From positions 1-43,811 of the forward strand of contig JADGER010000004.1 in NCBI GenBank assembly GCA_016744315.1: a stretch of 43,811 bases of DNA, in the 5' to 3' direction. Each line of letters opens with the position of its first letter. The stretch's first letter is position 1. Under the pieces are notes generated by a model. The model had not been told where the DNA came from. It did not search any database and saw only the letters and a program-made list of their open reading frames with translations. Source of the stretch: Sulfurovaceae bacterium. Lineage in GTDB: Bacteria; Campylobacterota; Campylobacteria; Campylobacterales; Sulfurovaceae. Positions 19,651-28,651 of this stretch are shown piece by piece. Made by a program: the position numbers and the translations under genes.

Positions 19651-22600
19651 CTATGACTCACTTAATATAAATATTTTTTCTATCTCTTCAGCAGGTATAG
19701 GTCTAGAATAAAAATACCCTTGAATATTCTCACAACCATTTGCAACAATAAAGTCTCTTTGTTCTTTTGTTTCAACCCCTTCAGCAATTACTTTTAGATT
19801 TAAACTTTTTCCAAGTGCTATTACTGCTTGTGCAATAGCTGAGTCCTCTTCATCATCTGGTAAGTTTCGTATAAATGCTTGATCAATTTTTAATTTATCT
19901 ATAGGGAGTCTTTTAAGATATGCCAAAGATGAGTATCCAGTTCCAAAGTCGTCTACAGCTAGTTCTATTCCTATATCACTAATTTCTTGTAGTATCATTA
20001 TCGCTTCATCAGGATTTGTCATAATTTGATCTTCTGTAAGCTCAAATTCAAGCCACTCTGCTTTACATCCAGTTTCTTTAATTAAGTTTTGTAATATTGC
20101 AATAAAGTCATCTTGTTTGAGTTGTTGGACTGTTAAATTCATAGCAAGTATACCAGGGTTGAGTCCCTTTTGATACCATTTTGAGAGCTGAGTCATAGCT
20201 GTTTTCATAACAAATCTATCTAATTGTACTATAAGTCCTGTTGACTGAGCAAGTGAAATAAATTTATCAGGAAATACTAGTCCCATAGTTGGATGTTGCC
20301 ATCTTACTAATGCTTCCATACCTATGAGTTTATCGGTTACTCCATTGACTTGTGGTTGATAATAAACTATAAACTCTTCATTTTTCAATCCTGCTCTTAG
20401 GCTTGTTTCCATGGCTACTCTCTCAAATGCAAGTTCAGTCATAGTAGAGTTGTAATACTGATAGTTATTTCTTCCTTCATCTTTTGCTTTATACATAGCA
20501 GAATCAGCAAATTTTAAAAGATTTTGAGCAGATATGCCATCATCTGGATAGATACTTATTCCTATACTACACGAGACATAGAGGATATTATCGTCAATAG
20601 TCATTGACTTAGATAAAGAATTTAGTATCCTATTAGCAATAAGAGATGCGTCTTGTACTTGGGATAAGTTTTCTAAAATAACAGTAAATTCATCTCCACC
20701 TAATCTTGAAACACTATTTTCATCTTGAATAACTTCATCTAGTCTTTTACTAACAGTTTTTAAAACCTCATCCCCAAAGTTATGACCCAAAGAATCATTT
20801 ATCTCTTTAAAGTGATCTAAATCAATAAAAAGTAATGCAATATTTGTTTTATTCTCTTTTGCTATTTTTATTGCTTGTTCTAACTTATTACTAAAGAGAA
20901 CTCTATTGGGAAGTCCTGTCAAAGCATCGTGATGTGCTTGATGGTCTAAAATACTTTTTTGTTCTCTTAATTCATTTTGAATATTTAGATGTCCTGTAAT
21001 ATCTCTTGCAACTTCAATAATACCTATACAATTTTTATCTTTATCAAAGAGTGGACTAGCTGAAAGTTCTATATATTGATTCTCTTTTTCAGTGATAGCA
21101 TTATTATGAATAACTGTTGTATGCTGTTGTGTCTGAAGAACACTTAGTAAAGGACAGGGATGCTCAATCCCCTCACATGGAGTTGAGCGACGATGTGATA
21201 TTTCATAGCATTTTGGATTTTCTGGATCTGCTAGATCAAGATTATGTAAAGATGCTTTTAGCGTTTCATTCATAACTTCTACACTGTAATCTTCTTTTAT
21301 CACCATTATAGGATCATCAACTCCATCTATTACAGATTGGAGGTATTTATGTTGTTTTAGCAGTTCTGCTTCAGCCATTATTTTGTGAGTAATATCCATT
21401 CCTGAACTTAGAAGTCCAAGACATTTTTTTTCACTATCTAAAAGAAAAGCAGTTCTAAAACTAAACATCAGCTTTTTACCGCTTTTAGTAATAAGGTTGT
21501 GCTGTAACTCCTTATTTGGTGCTTCCTTTATATTCGCAAGGTTAGCAAAAAAATCTTTTACATTTAACGCTATATCTTCAGGAAGTATCCCTGTCTCAAA
21601 CCATACTTTCCCTAAAAGTTCTTCTTCTTTATACCCTAGAAGCTCTTCACCTTTTCGGTTTAACATAGTAATTCTAGCATTGGTATCTAAAGCTAGTAAA
21701 AGTACCTCTGCGGTATCGAGATAAAGTTCACTACGATCTCGTTCTTGTTTATAGGCATCTTGTACAGCATATAATTCTGTCATATCAACATGAGTACCTA
21801 CAAAACGCTCAACTTCATTGTTGGAATCAAAAATTTTTTTAGCTCTAGATAAAATAGAAACCCAATGTCCATCTTTATGTTTCATACGGAATTTATTATT
21901 ATACTGATCTTCTAAATCATCTGATGCTAAAAAACGCTCATATTCTATCAAGGCTAATTTTATATCATCAGGATGAACTTTATTTATCCATTGGCTATAT
22001 TCATTTTTAAATTCATCATCAGAATATCCAATTATTTCTTTCCATCTTGGAGAAAAATAAATTTCATTTGTTTGAATATTCCAATCCCAAAGACCATCAT
22101 TACTTCCTCTTATGGCATAAGAGAGACGCTCTTGAAGAAGTTTTTGTCTCTTTTCAAGTTCTATTCTTCGTGAAATATCGTTAATAGTCCATAGAACTCC
22201 AAGTGATAGATCTGCTGGTATATTGTCATCAATCGCTTTACCTGAAAGTTCACACCATATACTAGAGCCATCTTTACAACAAAGTTCATATTCTATATAG
22301 CGATTCACTCCCATTTTGAGTGTATCAAAATTCATTTTTCCATATTCAATATATTTTTCTTCTGAAAGATGTAACTTTCTCATACTAAAGCCAATCATCT
22401 CTTCAGGATTGTCATAACCTAAAATATCTGCCAATCGTTGGTTAGCATTTATTAAGATTCTATTGCTAGTAATATACATCAAGCCTGACTGTGCATGATC
22501 AAAAATGTTTTTGAGAGCCTTTTCATTCTCTACCATTTTTAGATGTAGTTCTTCTTCGACTTGATTCTTGGATTTAACAGTAGAGTCTATTTTTTTTTCG

Positions 22601-22803
22601 TACCAGAGAAGTAATCTATACAATAATAGAGTACTTAAGAGTACAAAAGCCCAATCTTTATACAATTGATAAGTACTTAAACTTTCAAAATCTTTTAGAA
22701 AATAAAGTAAAGCATTATGAGAGAGTATAATCCACAATATACCAATAGATGCATATATAAAAACAAAAGTGAATCTAGTAGAAACTTTCTTAATAATATT
22801 CAT
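19651..22803 (-). CDS. Membrane PAS-GGDEF-EAL cyclic-di-GMP enzyme
   Basis: A 1050-residue sensor. Two N-terminal membrane helices (about 12-32 and 50-65) precede about four PAS domains, starting near 85, 225, 355 and 490. The fourth PAS contains an unusual Cys/His set (C532, H537, C543, H548, C550). The GGDEF motif is intact at 702-706 and the EAL motif at 830-832. DDFGTGYSSLAYL and AEGVET motifs complete a phosphodiesterase site, so both synthesis and breakdown of cyclic-di-GMP look possible. It probably switches between motile and attached states in response to an intracellular, possibly redox, signal. It is a single gene with its own extended -10 promoter and converges with the ComEA-like gene. 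Confidence 0.95.
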   Translation of the reverse strand: MNIIKKVSTRFTFVFIYASIGILWIILSHNALLYFLKDFESLSTYQLYKDWAFVLLSTLLLYRLLLWYEKKIDSTVKSKNQVEEELHLKMVENEKALKNIFDHAQSGLMYITSNRILINANQRLADILGYDNPEEMIGFSMRKLHLSEEKYIEYGKMNFDTLKMGVNRYIEYELCCKDGSSIWCELSGKAIDDNIPADLSLGVLWTINDISRRIELEKRQKLLQERLSYAIRGSNDGLWDWNIQTNEIYFSPRWKEIIGYSDDEFKNEYSQWINKVHPDDIKLALIEYERFLASDDLEDQYNNKFRMKHKDGHWVSILSRAKKIFDSNNEVERFVGTHVDMTELYAVQDAYKQERDRSELYLDTAEVLLLALDTNARITMLNRKGEELLGYKEEELLGKVWFETGILPEDIALNVKDFFANLANIKEAPNKELQHNLITKSGKKLMFSFRTAFLLDSEKKCLGLLSSGMDITHKIMAEAELLKQHKYLQSVIDGVDDPIMVIKEDYSVEVMNETLKASLHNLDLADPENPKCYEISHRRSTPCEGIEHPCPLLSVLQTQQHTTVIHNNAITEKENQYIELSASPLFDKDKNCIGIIEVARDITGHLNIQNELREQKSILDHQAHHDALTGLPNRVLFSNKLEQAIKIAKENKTNIALLFIDLDHFKEINDSLGHNFGDEVLKTVSKRLDEVIQDENSVSRLGGDEFTVILENLSQVQDASLIANRILNSLSKSMTIDDNILYVSCSIGISIYPDDGISAQNLLKFADSAMYKAKDEGRNNYQYYNSTMTELAFERVAMETSLRAGLKNEEFIVYYQPQVNGVTDKLIGMEALVRWQHPTMGLVFPDKFISLAQSTGLIVQLDRFVMKTAMTQLSKWYQKGLNPGILAMNLTVQQLKQDDFIAILQNLIKETGCKAEWLEFELTEDQIMTNPDEAIMILQEISDIGIELAVDDFGTGYSSLAYLKRLPIDKLKIDQAFIRNLPDDEEDSAIAQAVIALGKSLNLKVIAEGVETKEQRDFIVANGCENIQGYFYSRPIPAEEIEKIFILSES

Positions 22804-22831
22804 AGTATATTCCTCTAAAATTTGCTTTTTT

Positions 22832-22840
22832 ATTATAGCA
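22832..22840 (-). promoter_or_regulatory. Extended -10 promoter (TGC-TATAAT) of the GGDEF-EAL gene
   Basis: On the minus strand TGCTATAAT lies 28 bases before the ATG at 22803. TAGACA occurs 19 bases upstream of the -10 as a weak -35. A short inverted repeat AGACA/TGTCT (22843-22847 and 22857-22861) lies between them and could be a regulator site. Confidence 0.5.
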
Positions 22841-22877
22841 TGAGACAGTTATATCTTGTCTATTTTTATTATAACGC

Positions 22878-25379
22878 TTACATAAATTTCTTTGTCTTGG
22901 CTGTTGCGATAGCTTCTAGTGGGTTGTCTGGCCAGTAGTGTCTTTTGTATTTACCTCGCAACTCTTTTTTGACATCACTATAGCTATTTTCCCAAAAACT
23001 CTGCAAGTCTTGTGTTATCTGCATGGGACGCATGGCTGGGGAGAGTAGATGTATTGTGAGGGTTACTTTGCCTCTCATTACTTTTGGAGTTTCTTTGGTA
23101 CCAAACATTTCTTGTAAGCGTACAGCTAAGATGGGTTGTATTGGGTTGGCGTAGTTTATGGTAACTTTGGAACCACTGGCTACTTCTTGTTTGCTTGGGG
23201 CTAGAGCTTCTAACTCTTGGGTTTGTACATAAGTTAATGTGCCTAGTAAAATTTTGTGTATATTTAGGTTTTGGCAGGCTTTGAGTGTAGTTAATCCTAG
23301 GAGATAAGGAGCAAGCCACTCATCAAGGTTTTCCAAAAGATACTCAGTACTAAAGTCAGGAAATTTTAGGCTAGTATCTTTGCTATGATGTCTTACAAAA
23401 TTTACTCTATTTTTTAGTGCTTGTGCTTCTTGGCTCCAGTTTAGTACCTCTAATCCCAAGGCTTCTAATTCTGATAGAAGGACTTCAAGGACTTCATCAC
23501 TTTGTTGAGTATTGACTTGCATCTCTTTAAGTACTATAGCCCCCAAGCGAGTAATTTGACGCACTTCTACCCTCTGAAACTCTTCATTCCAAGTCACAGC
23601 ATCATAGACTTCTATCTGCTCAGTAAGGTGGGTTTCTATATCAACGCTACTAATCTCTATAGCTTTATAGATAGTGGCATTCTTTGTTTTGGCATTAAGG
23701 TCACTAATGACTAAAAATCTTGTATTAAAGAGTTCATCATCTGGGTGAAGTACTGCACCTTTCCCATTAGAGAGTAAGTAAGTACCTTGATTTGCATGAC
23801 GAAGGGACGCAACTCTATCTGGGTAGGCAAAAGCAAGAAGCAGACCAAGTATTTGGCTATTGAGATTCTTCTTTTGCTTGTTTTCTATTCGCTTGGCATT
23901 AGTTAGAAGGAGACGGCACTGTTGGAGATTTATATCTTTATAATGTAGAGTTTTTCCTTGTGCTACATCATGTAAAACCTGTACCCGTTCTTTAATATCT
24001 GAAGTGTTCCGTGCATTATAATATATATCTTTTTCGGTAATTATTACAGCCAAGAGAGAGGCTTCATACGCACAGTCAAATGTTTGGGCTTTGAGTATCA
24101 TATGTGCAAGTCGTGGGTGCAGACCAAAACGGCTCATGGATTTGCCATGTTGGGTGATAATTCCTCGTGAGTCTAACGCACCTAGTTGTATTAGAAGCGA
24201 CTTTGCATGGGTTATGGCAGTAGAAGGGGGCAAGTCTAACCATGAGAGATCTTCTATTTTGTTATTCCCCCAAAGGGCAAGTTCTAGTAGCATCTGTGTA
24301 AGGTCGGCTAAGAGGATTTCGGGTATATCGTGTTTGAGTAGTATTTTGGATTTATGCCAAATATGGTATGCTTTTCCACTACTAAGTCTGCCTGCTCGCC
24401 CTGCTCTTTGTGTTGCAGAATCCTGAGAGATAAAGTGAGACTCCAAAGCATTCATTCCTGAAAATGGACTAAATACGGAAACATTTTGAAGACCTGAGTC
24501 TATGACTATTTTGATACCCTCTATGGTTAGAGAGGTTTGTGCAATATTGGTACTAAGAACTATTTTTCTATACCCTTTGGGTGGTGCTTTAATGGCTCTA
24601 TCTTGCTCATTTTTATTGAGATTCCCATAAAGAGTAGAGATATATATAAGGGGTAAGTGAGAGGATTTTAGGAGCTTTTCTACACTTTTTATCTCTCTTA
24701 AGCCAGCTAAAAAGACTAGTATATTTCCCTCTTCGAGTTCGAGTATTTTGAGTAAGCGTTTGTGTATATAAGAAGGGAGTTCTCTTTTGCTTGGGACAGG
24801 AGTGTTAGTATCAAGATAGTGTTGTTCCACAGGAAAAAGTCGCCCCTCACTTTGCACTATGGGGGCATTATCTAATAGCTTTGAGATGGCTATAGTATTG
24901 AGTGTGGCAGACATAATAAGCACTTTTAACTCTTCACGCAAGAGAGACTGTGATTCCAAAGCCAATGCAAGAGATAAGTCAGCATGGATAGACCGCTCAT
25001 GAAACTCATCAAAGATAATAAGGGCTATATCTTCTAAACTAGGATCGTGCTGGAGTTTGCGAGTGAGTATCCCCTCGGTGACGATAAGTATTTTTGTCTT
25101 TTTACTCTGAACGGATTCCATTTTGATTTGATAGCCTATCCGTTCTCCAACCTTTTCACCCAACAACTCAGCCATTTGTCTAGCAGAAGAACGAACAGCC
25201 AAGCGACGAGGCTCTAGCATAATAATCTGCTTGCCTTCTAGCCACGGTTCATCTAAGAGTGCCAAAGGTAAAACTGTAGTCTTCCCTGCACCTGCTGGGG
25301 CTTGAAGTACAAGACGGTTATGGTGGAAAAGTTTTTCTTTAACTTCGGGTATAACTTGGTTTATGGGTAAGTTTTTCAT
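22878..25379 (-). CDS. hrpB: ATP-dependent helicase HrpB (DEAH/DExH family)
   Basis: An 833-residue superfamily 2 helicase. The N-terminus PINQVIPEVKEKL is typical of HrpB. Walker A is APAGAGKTT (27-35), the Walker B variant is FDEFHERS, motif III is MSATLN and motif VI is QRAGRAGR. The helicase-associated and HrpB C-terminal domains fill residues 380-833. It unwinds RNA or DNA substrates; the physiological target is unknown in most bacteria. The start lacks a purine-rich ribosome binding site; instead a perfect palindrome lies 1 base upstream of the ATG. The gene stands alone on the minus strand. HrpB is not a universal gene in this phylum. Confidence 0.95.
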   Translation of the reverse strand: MKNLPINQVIPEVKEKLFHHNRLVLQAPAGAGKTTVLPLALLDEPWLEGKQIIMLEPRRLAVRSSARQMAELLGEKVGERIGYQIKMESVQSKKTKILIVTEGILTRKLQHDPSLEDIALIIFDEFHERSIHADLSLALALESQSLLREELKVLIMSATLNTIAISKLLDNAPIVQSEGRLFPVEQHYLDTNTPVPSKRELPSYIHKRLLKILELEEGNILVFLAGLREIKSVEKLLKSSHLPLIYISTLYGNLNKNEQDRAIKAPPKGYRKIVLSTNIAQTSLTIEGIKIVIDSGLQNVSVFSPFSGMNALESHFISQDSATQRAGRAGRLSSGKAYHIWHKSKILLKHDIPEILLADLTQMLLELALWGNNKIEDLSWLDLPPSTAITHAKSLLIQLGALDSRGIITQHGKSMSRFGLHPRLAHMILKAQTFDCAYEASLLAVIITEKDIYYNARNTSDIKERVQVLHDVAQGKTLHYKDINLQQCRLLLTNAKRIENKQKKNLNSQILGLLLAFAYPDRVASLRHANQGTYLLSNGKGAVLHPDDELFNTRFLVISDLNAKTKNATIYKAIEISSVDIETHLTEQIEVYDAVTWNEEFQRVEVRQITRLGAIVLKEMQVNTQQSDEVLEVLLSELEALGLEVLNWSQEAQALKNRVNFVRHHSKDTSLKFPDFSTEYLLENLDEWLAPYLLGLTTLKACQNLNIHKILLGTLTYVQTQELEALAPSKQEVASGSKVTINYANPIQPILAVRLQEMFGTKETPKVMRGKVTLTIHLLSPAMRPMQITQDLQSFWENSYSDVKKELRGKYKRHYWPDNPLEAIATAKTKKFM

Positions 25380-25380
25380 T

Positions 25381-25395
25381 GTAAAATTATTTTAC
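25381..25395. promoter_or_regulatory. Palindrome at the hrpB start
   Basis: GTAAAAT-T-ATTTTAC is a perfect 15-base palindrome one base upstream of the hrpB ATG, exactly where the ribosome binding site should be. It may be an operator or an RNA hairpin limiting translation. Confidence 0.45.
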
Positions 25396-25488
25396 GCAAT
25401 TTTTCTTAAAAATAACAGTATTAGGCTTTAGTTTCTGTTACCAAGTATTTACTAAACATTACTTACAGTTTAATCAAATTGAGTATCA

Positions 25489-25497
25489 TGCTATAAA
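25489..25497 (+). promoter_or_regulatory. Extended -10 promoter (TGC-TATAAA) of the two-component operon
   Basis: TGCTATAAA ends 18 bases before the response-regulator ATG, with a GAGGGA ribosome binding site between. The -35 region (TTTAAT at 25469) is weak. Upstream sequence has repeated TTAC words (TTTACTAAACATTACTTACA) that could serve autoregulation. Confidence 0.4.
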
Positions 25498-25515
25498 TAA
25501 GTAGAGGGATATATT

Positions 25516-26187
25516 ATGAAAATATTAATGATAGAAGATGATCCTGAGATGGCTGAACTCATTTGTGAGTTTCTGGAACGGCACCATATTACTGTAGAGA
25601 ACTATGAAAATCCTCATCTTGGTCTCTCTGCTTTGAGTTTTAAGCCTTATGATTTGTTGATACTTGATCTCTCTTTGCCTGATATAGATGGGTTAGAGGT
25701 ATGTAGGATGGTACGAGAGAAGTCGGACATTCCTATTATTATCTCTTCTGCTCGGTCTGATATGGCAGATAAAAGTGCTTGCTTTTATATGGGTGCAGAT
25801 GATTATTTGCCTAAGCCTTATAATTCACAAGAGCTACTGCTTCGTATCCATTCTGTACTGCGTCGCTATAATAAACCAATAGTTGCAGAAGAACCTAGCT
25901 CTATATTTATGGTAGATATAGATAGACATGAGATTAAAAAAGAGGGAGAGTCTATTTATCTAACGAATGCAGAGTTTGAGATACTTGCCTACTTTATCAA
26001 AAAAAAGGGTTTTGTAGTGAGTCGTGAAGAGTTACTTACTAATGTTTCTTCTATTAATTATGAGAGTTCTCTTAAAAGTATAGATGTAATGATTGGTCGC
26101 ATCCGTGCAAAAATTGAAGTCAACCCAAAACAGCCTCGTCATCTTATCTCTATACGAGGATTGGGGTATAAACTTGTCAATGAATAG
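25516..26187 (+). CDS. OmpR-family response regulator
   Basis: A 223-residue two-domain regulator. The receiver domain has the acidic pair ED (7-8), phospho-acceptor D51 (ILDLSLPD), and the conserved Lys in PKPY near residue 100. The C-terminal winged-helix domain (about 130-222) ends SIRGLGYKLV, as in OmpR/PhoB DNA-binding domains. The following kinase gene starts inside its last codons (8-base overlap), so the two are translated together. The paired kinase resembles ArsS, so this may be the ArsR-like (acid-responsive) regulator of Campylobacterota. Target genes are not evident; the nearest candidates are the convergent cco genes. Confidence 0.93.
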   Translation: MKILMIEDDPEMAELICEFLERHHITVENYENPHLGLSALSFKPYDLLILDLSLPDIDGLEVCRMVREKSDIPIIISSARSDMADKSACFYMGADDYLPKPYNSQELLLRIHSVLRRYNKPIVAEEPSSIFMVDIDRHEIKKEGESIYLTNAEFEILAYFIKKKGFVVSREELLTNVSSINYESSLKSIDVMIGRIRAKIEVNPKQPRHLISIRGLGYKLVNE

Positions 26188-27493
26188 ACATTCACTTCAC
26201 TTTCATATATCACTCTTTTTTTTGGTGATTATGTTACTTATCAATATACTCTTTGTATTCCAGTATCAATACCAAACTACACAATATAATGAGTCTCTAC
26301 TCCAACGATTTCATGAGAGTATGAAAATATTGCAAAGAGGTGTTAATAAACATAGACCTCCCATGAGAAGAGGTAATGAGGAACATAGACCTCCTATGGG
26401 AAGAGGTTTTGAAGAACATAGACCCCCACAGGCAAATCAACAGGAAAATAAAAAAGATCAGGAGAAAAAACACCAAAGAGTTGCGTCACTTTTGCAAGTA
26501 GAGGTTATCAAAGAAAATGAGATGCCTGACCTAAGAGATTATACGCTTATTATAAAAAAAGAAAATATTGAAGTCTATAAAAATAAACAGCAGATATATT
26601 TTATACCTAAAAGAATAGATGACCCCAGAATGGATATGCATGACACTCTTTATCTTAGCTATATAGCTGAGGAACAAGAGGGCTATAGATTAATACTTTT
26701 TGCCCTTTTGATAGATATATTTATCTCTTTGTTTTATTTATATGTTATTAAACGCTTACAACCATTAAAAAAACTTAAAAAGAAAATTATAGGATTTTCA
26801 CAAGGAGAGCTAGAAGTTGATAGCCCAGAAAAAGGCAAAGATGAGATAGCTGAGGTATCCAATGAATTCAACGAAGCTATAGCCAAGATAAAAACGCTCC
26901 AAGAGTCTCGAAACCTCTTTTTGCGAAATATTATGCATGAGCTTAAAACTCCCATAGCCAAAGGCAAACTTATCTCTGATCTTATAGATGATGATAAAAA
27001 CCAAAAACGACTTCAGACTATTTTTGCACGGTTTGAGTATTTGTTGAGTGAGTTTACCAAAATAGAGCAAGTAACTTCTAATGCTATGATATTGAATAAA
27101 AAGCGATTTAGAGTTGTAGATATTGTAGATAATGCTTTTGATTTACTTTTAATAGATAATGATTTGCTAGATATAGAAATTAATGATAATTTAGAAATAG
27201 ATGCAGATTTTGAACTTTTTTCTACGGCTCTTAAAAATCTTATAGATAATGCTCTTAAATATAGTTCACAAAAAGCTAAAATCGTTGTGGATAAAGAAAG
27301 TATATCTATCCTCTCTTATGGAGAAAAACTCAAAAATACTGAGTTTGAAACAGCATTTAATAGAGCCTTTGAGAATAGTAGCAAAGGTCTAGGTCTAGGT
27401 CTTTACATCACTCACCATATCGTAAAAAAGCATGGATTTACGCTAGAGTATGAGCATAGTGAGGGATGTAATAGATTTATAATTTTGGTTTAA
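26180..27493 (+). CDS. ArsS-like sensor histidine kinase with periplasmic HRPP repeats
   Basis: About 437 residues. The start at 26180 (MNRHSLHF) is chosen because it overlaps the regulator stop. A first membrane helix (10-28), a periplasmic domain (30-170), a second helix (171-190), a HAMP-like linker and an H-box MHELKTPIAK with H253 follow. The ATPase domain has an N-box NALKYSS and a G-box GLGLGLYI. The periplasmic part has three HRPP units at 58, 69 and 80, exactly 11 residues apart, then a Gln/Lys-rich stretch. The H-box and the segment after it resemble the ArsS group, which senses acid in Helicobacter; His-rich repeats would suit pH or metal sensing. The last 17 bases overlap the end of the convergent FixH-like gene. 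Confidence 0.9.
   Translation: MNRHSLHFHISLFFLVIMLLINILFVFQYQYQTTQYNESLLQRFHESMKILQRGVNKHRPPMRRGNEEHRPPMGRGFEEHRPPQANQQENKKDQEKKHQRVASLLQVEVIKENEMPDLRDYTLIIKKENIEVYKNKQQIYFIPKRIDDPRMDMHDTLYLSYIAEEQEGYRLILFALLIDIFISLFYLYVIKRLQPLKKLKKKIIGFSQGELEVDSPEKGKDEIAEVSNEFNEAIAKIKTLQESRNLFLRNIMHELKTPIAKGKLISDLIDDDKNQKRLQTIFARFEYLLSEFTKIEQVTSNAMILNKKRFRVVDIVDNAFDLLLIDNDLLDIEINDNLEIDADFELFSTALKNLIDNALKYSSQKAKIVVDKESISILSYGEKLKNTEFETAFNRAFENSSKGLGLGLYITHHIVKKHGFTLEYEHSEGCNRFIILV
26351..26428 (+). repeat. 33-bp tandem repeat encoding HRPP units
   Basis: CATAGACCTCC begins at 26351 and 26384, and CATAGACCCCC at 26417, so the period is 33 bases. The encoded units are HRPPMRRGNEE, HRPPMGRGFEE and a partial HRPP. 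It lies in the sensor domain of the histidine kinase. Confidence 0.85.
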
Positions 27494-28031
27494 GATATGC
27501 CTCTAATGAAAAGTATCCAGTAAAGTCGCCTACTGAAGCTTTGAGTTTGAGTGTATATCTTCCTGCTTTTGTTATGTTTATATCAGGTGTTATATAAAAA
27601 CCTTTATCAAAAGGTATATTTTCTATCATCTGATCTTCTTTTGTACTATGTGGTTGTGTTAATAAAAAAGAGACATTAGCATCTGATACTACTGTATTAT
27701 CTTTTTTTGTTACAGTATATGTAAAATGATTTGCACCCATTTTTAATACAACAAGTTCTGGTTGTAGACGGTTACTATGAATATTATCTGTCATTACCAT
27801 AGTTTTCACATTTGTTAGGCTCAAACGATAGAGTTTATCAAAGGCTTGTTGGCTTTTTATAATATCATTAATATTAATATCGGCTTGCTGATATTTCATC
27901 ATATAATCATTAGTCTCTTGCACAGGAAGTGATGAAGCTGTTTTGACAGTCCAAAAACTTAATGTTATTGCCAAGAGTAAAAATCCAACAATCATATGTG
28001 GCCAATAGGTCTTTTTGCTATTTGTTTCCAT
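27477..28031 (-). CDS. FixH-like membrane protein of the cbb3 operon
   Basis: A 184-residue protein with one membrane helix (about 12-30) and a periplasmic beta-rich domain. The latter ends in a motif pattern common to FixH-type proteins (DINITKAGRYTLKLKASVGDFTGYF). FixH/CcoH helps assemble the cbb3 oxidase, possibly with the copper transporter CcoI. It is longer than the usual FixH of about 150-170 residues, with an inserted helical region around 35-65. It is the last gene of the cco operon and overlaps the preceding TPM-like gene by 14 bases. The family assignment is by context and shape more than by clear signature. Confidence 0.65.
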   Translation of the reverse strand: METNSKKTYWPHMIVGFLLLAITLSFWTVKTASSLPVQETNDYMMKYQQADININDIIKSQQAFDKLYRLSLTNVKTMVMTDNIHSNRLQPELVVLKMGANHFTYTVTKKDNTVVSDANVSFLLTQPHSTKEDQMIENIPFDKGFYITPDINITKAGRYTLKLKASVGDFTGYFSLEAYLKPKL

Positions 28032-28647
28032 TTTTAATCCTCTCGATAGTCGGTCTTAATATAAAAATCCATAAAACTATTATTGAACCAAAATAAATAA
28101 CATATCTTAGTAACCCTATTATAAAACGAGTATCATTAGGGATAGTTTCTTTCATTTCTACATTTTTTGCTGAAGCTATTTCATCAGCTAGTTCTGAATA
28201 TGATTGGACTACACCAATATTATATTTGTCTTGTTTTGAGTTCTTATCTTTGGAAGCAACTACATCTATAGCAAAATCTTTGACTGTACTACTATCATAT
28301 AATTTAGCTATATCTTGGTTAGAGGCTATTAAACCTACTCTTCCACTATACTCTAATTTTTTGCTAATAATAGCATTAGGTGCAAAGATAAGAATAATAT
28401 TTGGCTTACTTAACTCTTTTTCAAACTTCTTTGTATACTCTACAAAATTAAATTTTTCAGGAAATGCTTCGTTTGTAATATATGCATAGATATAAATACC
28501 TGTTTTAGAAGATAACTCATCACCAATCTCTTCAATTATTTTAGAAGCTTCAGGTGTTAATAAATCATTTTTTATAAAATTGCTAGCATTAAGAAGAAGT
28601 GGAAGTAGAAAAGCAAGCAGGGCGAACCCTACTTTTGCTTGTATCAT
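28018..28647 (-). CDS. TPM-like membrane protein in the cbb3 operon
   Basis: A 209-residue protein with a signal peptide (1-21), an extracytoplasmic domain (25-170) and a C-terminal membrane helix (about 176-200) followed by a short basic tail. The domain pattern LTPEASKIIEEIGDELSSKTG, then YIYAYITNE, then NIILIFAPNA resembles the TPM/Psb32 fold (YgcG-type) of thylakoid and periplasmic quality-control proteins. It sits between the small peptide gene and the FixH-like gene, and starts 4 bases after the peptide stop. That predicts a role in assembly or repair of the oxidase, not electron transfer: there are no heme-binding motifs. Function is inference. Confidence 0.7.
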   Translation of the reverse strand: MIQAKVGFALLAFLLPLLLNASNFIKNDLLTPEASKIIEEIGDELSSKTGIYIYAYITNEAFPEKFNFVEYTKKFEKELSKPNIILIFAPNAIISKKLEYSGRVGLIASNQDIAKLYDSSTVKDFAIDVVASKDKNSKQDKYNIGVVQSYSELADEIASAKNVEMKETIPNDTRFIIGLLRYVIYFGSIIVLWIFILRPTIERIKNGNK

Positions 28648-28651
28648 AAAT

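Noticed and set aside
22878-25379. hrpB as eukaryote-like RNA splicing helicase or defence helicase
   Set aside because: The N-terminus and long C-terminal region fit bacterial HrpB; nothing in the surroundings suggests a defence island.
26093-26179. 29-residue upstream extension of the sensor kinase
   Set aside because: It lies inside the DNA-binding domain of the response regulator; the ATG at 26180 gives a normal short cytoplasmic tail before the first membrane helix.
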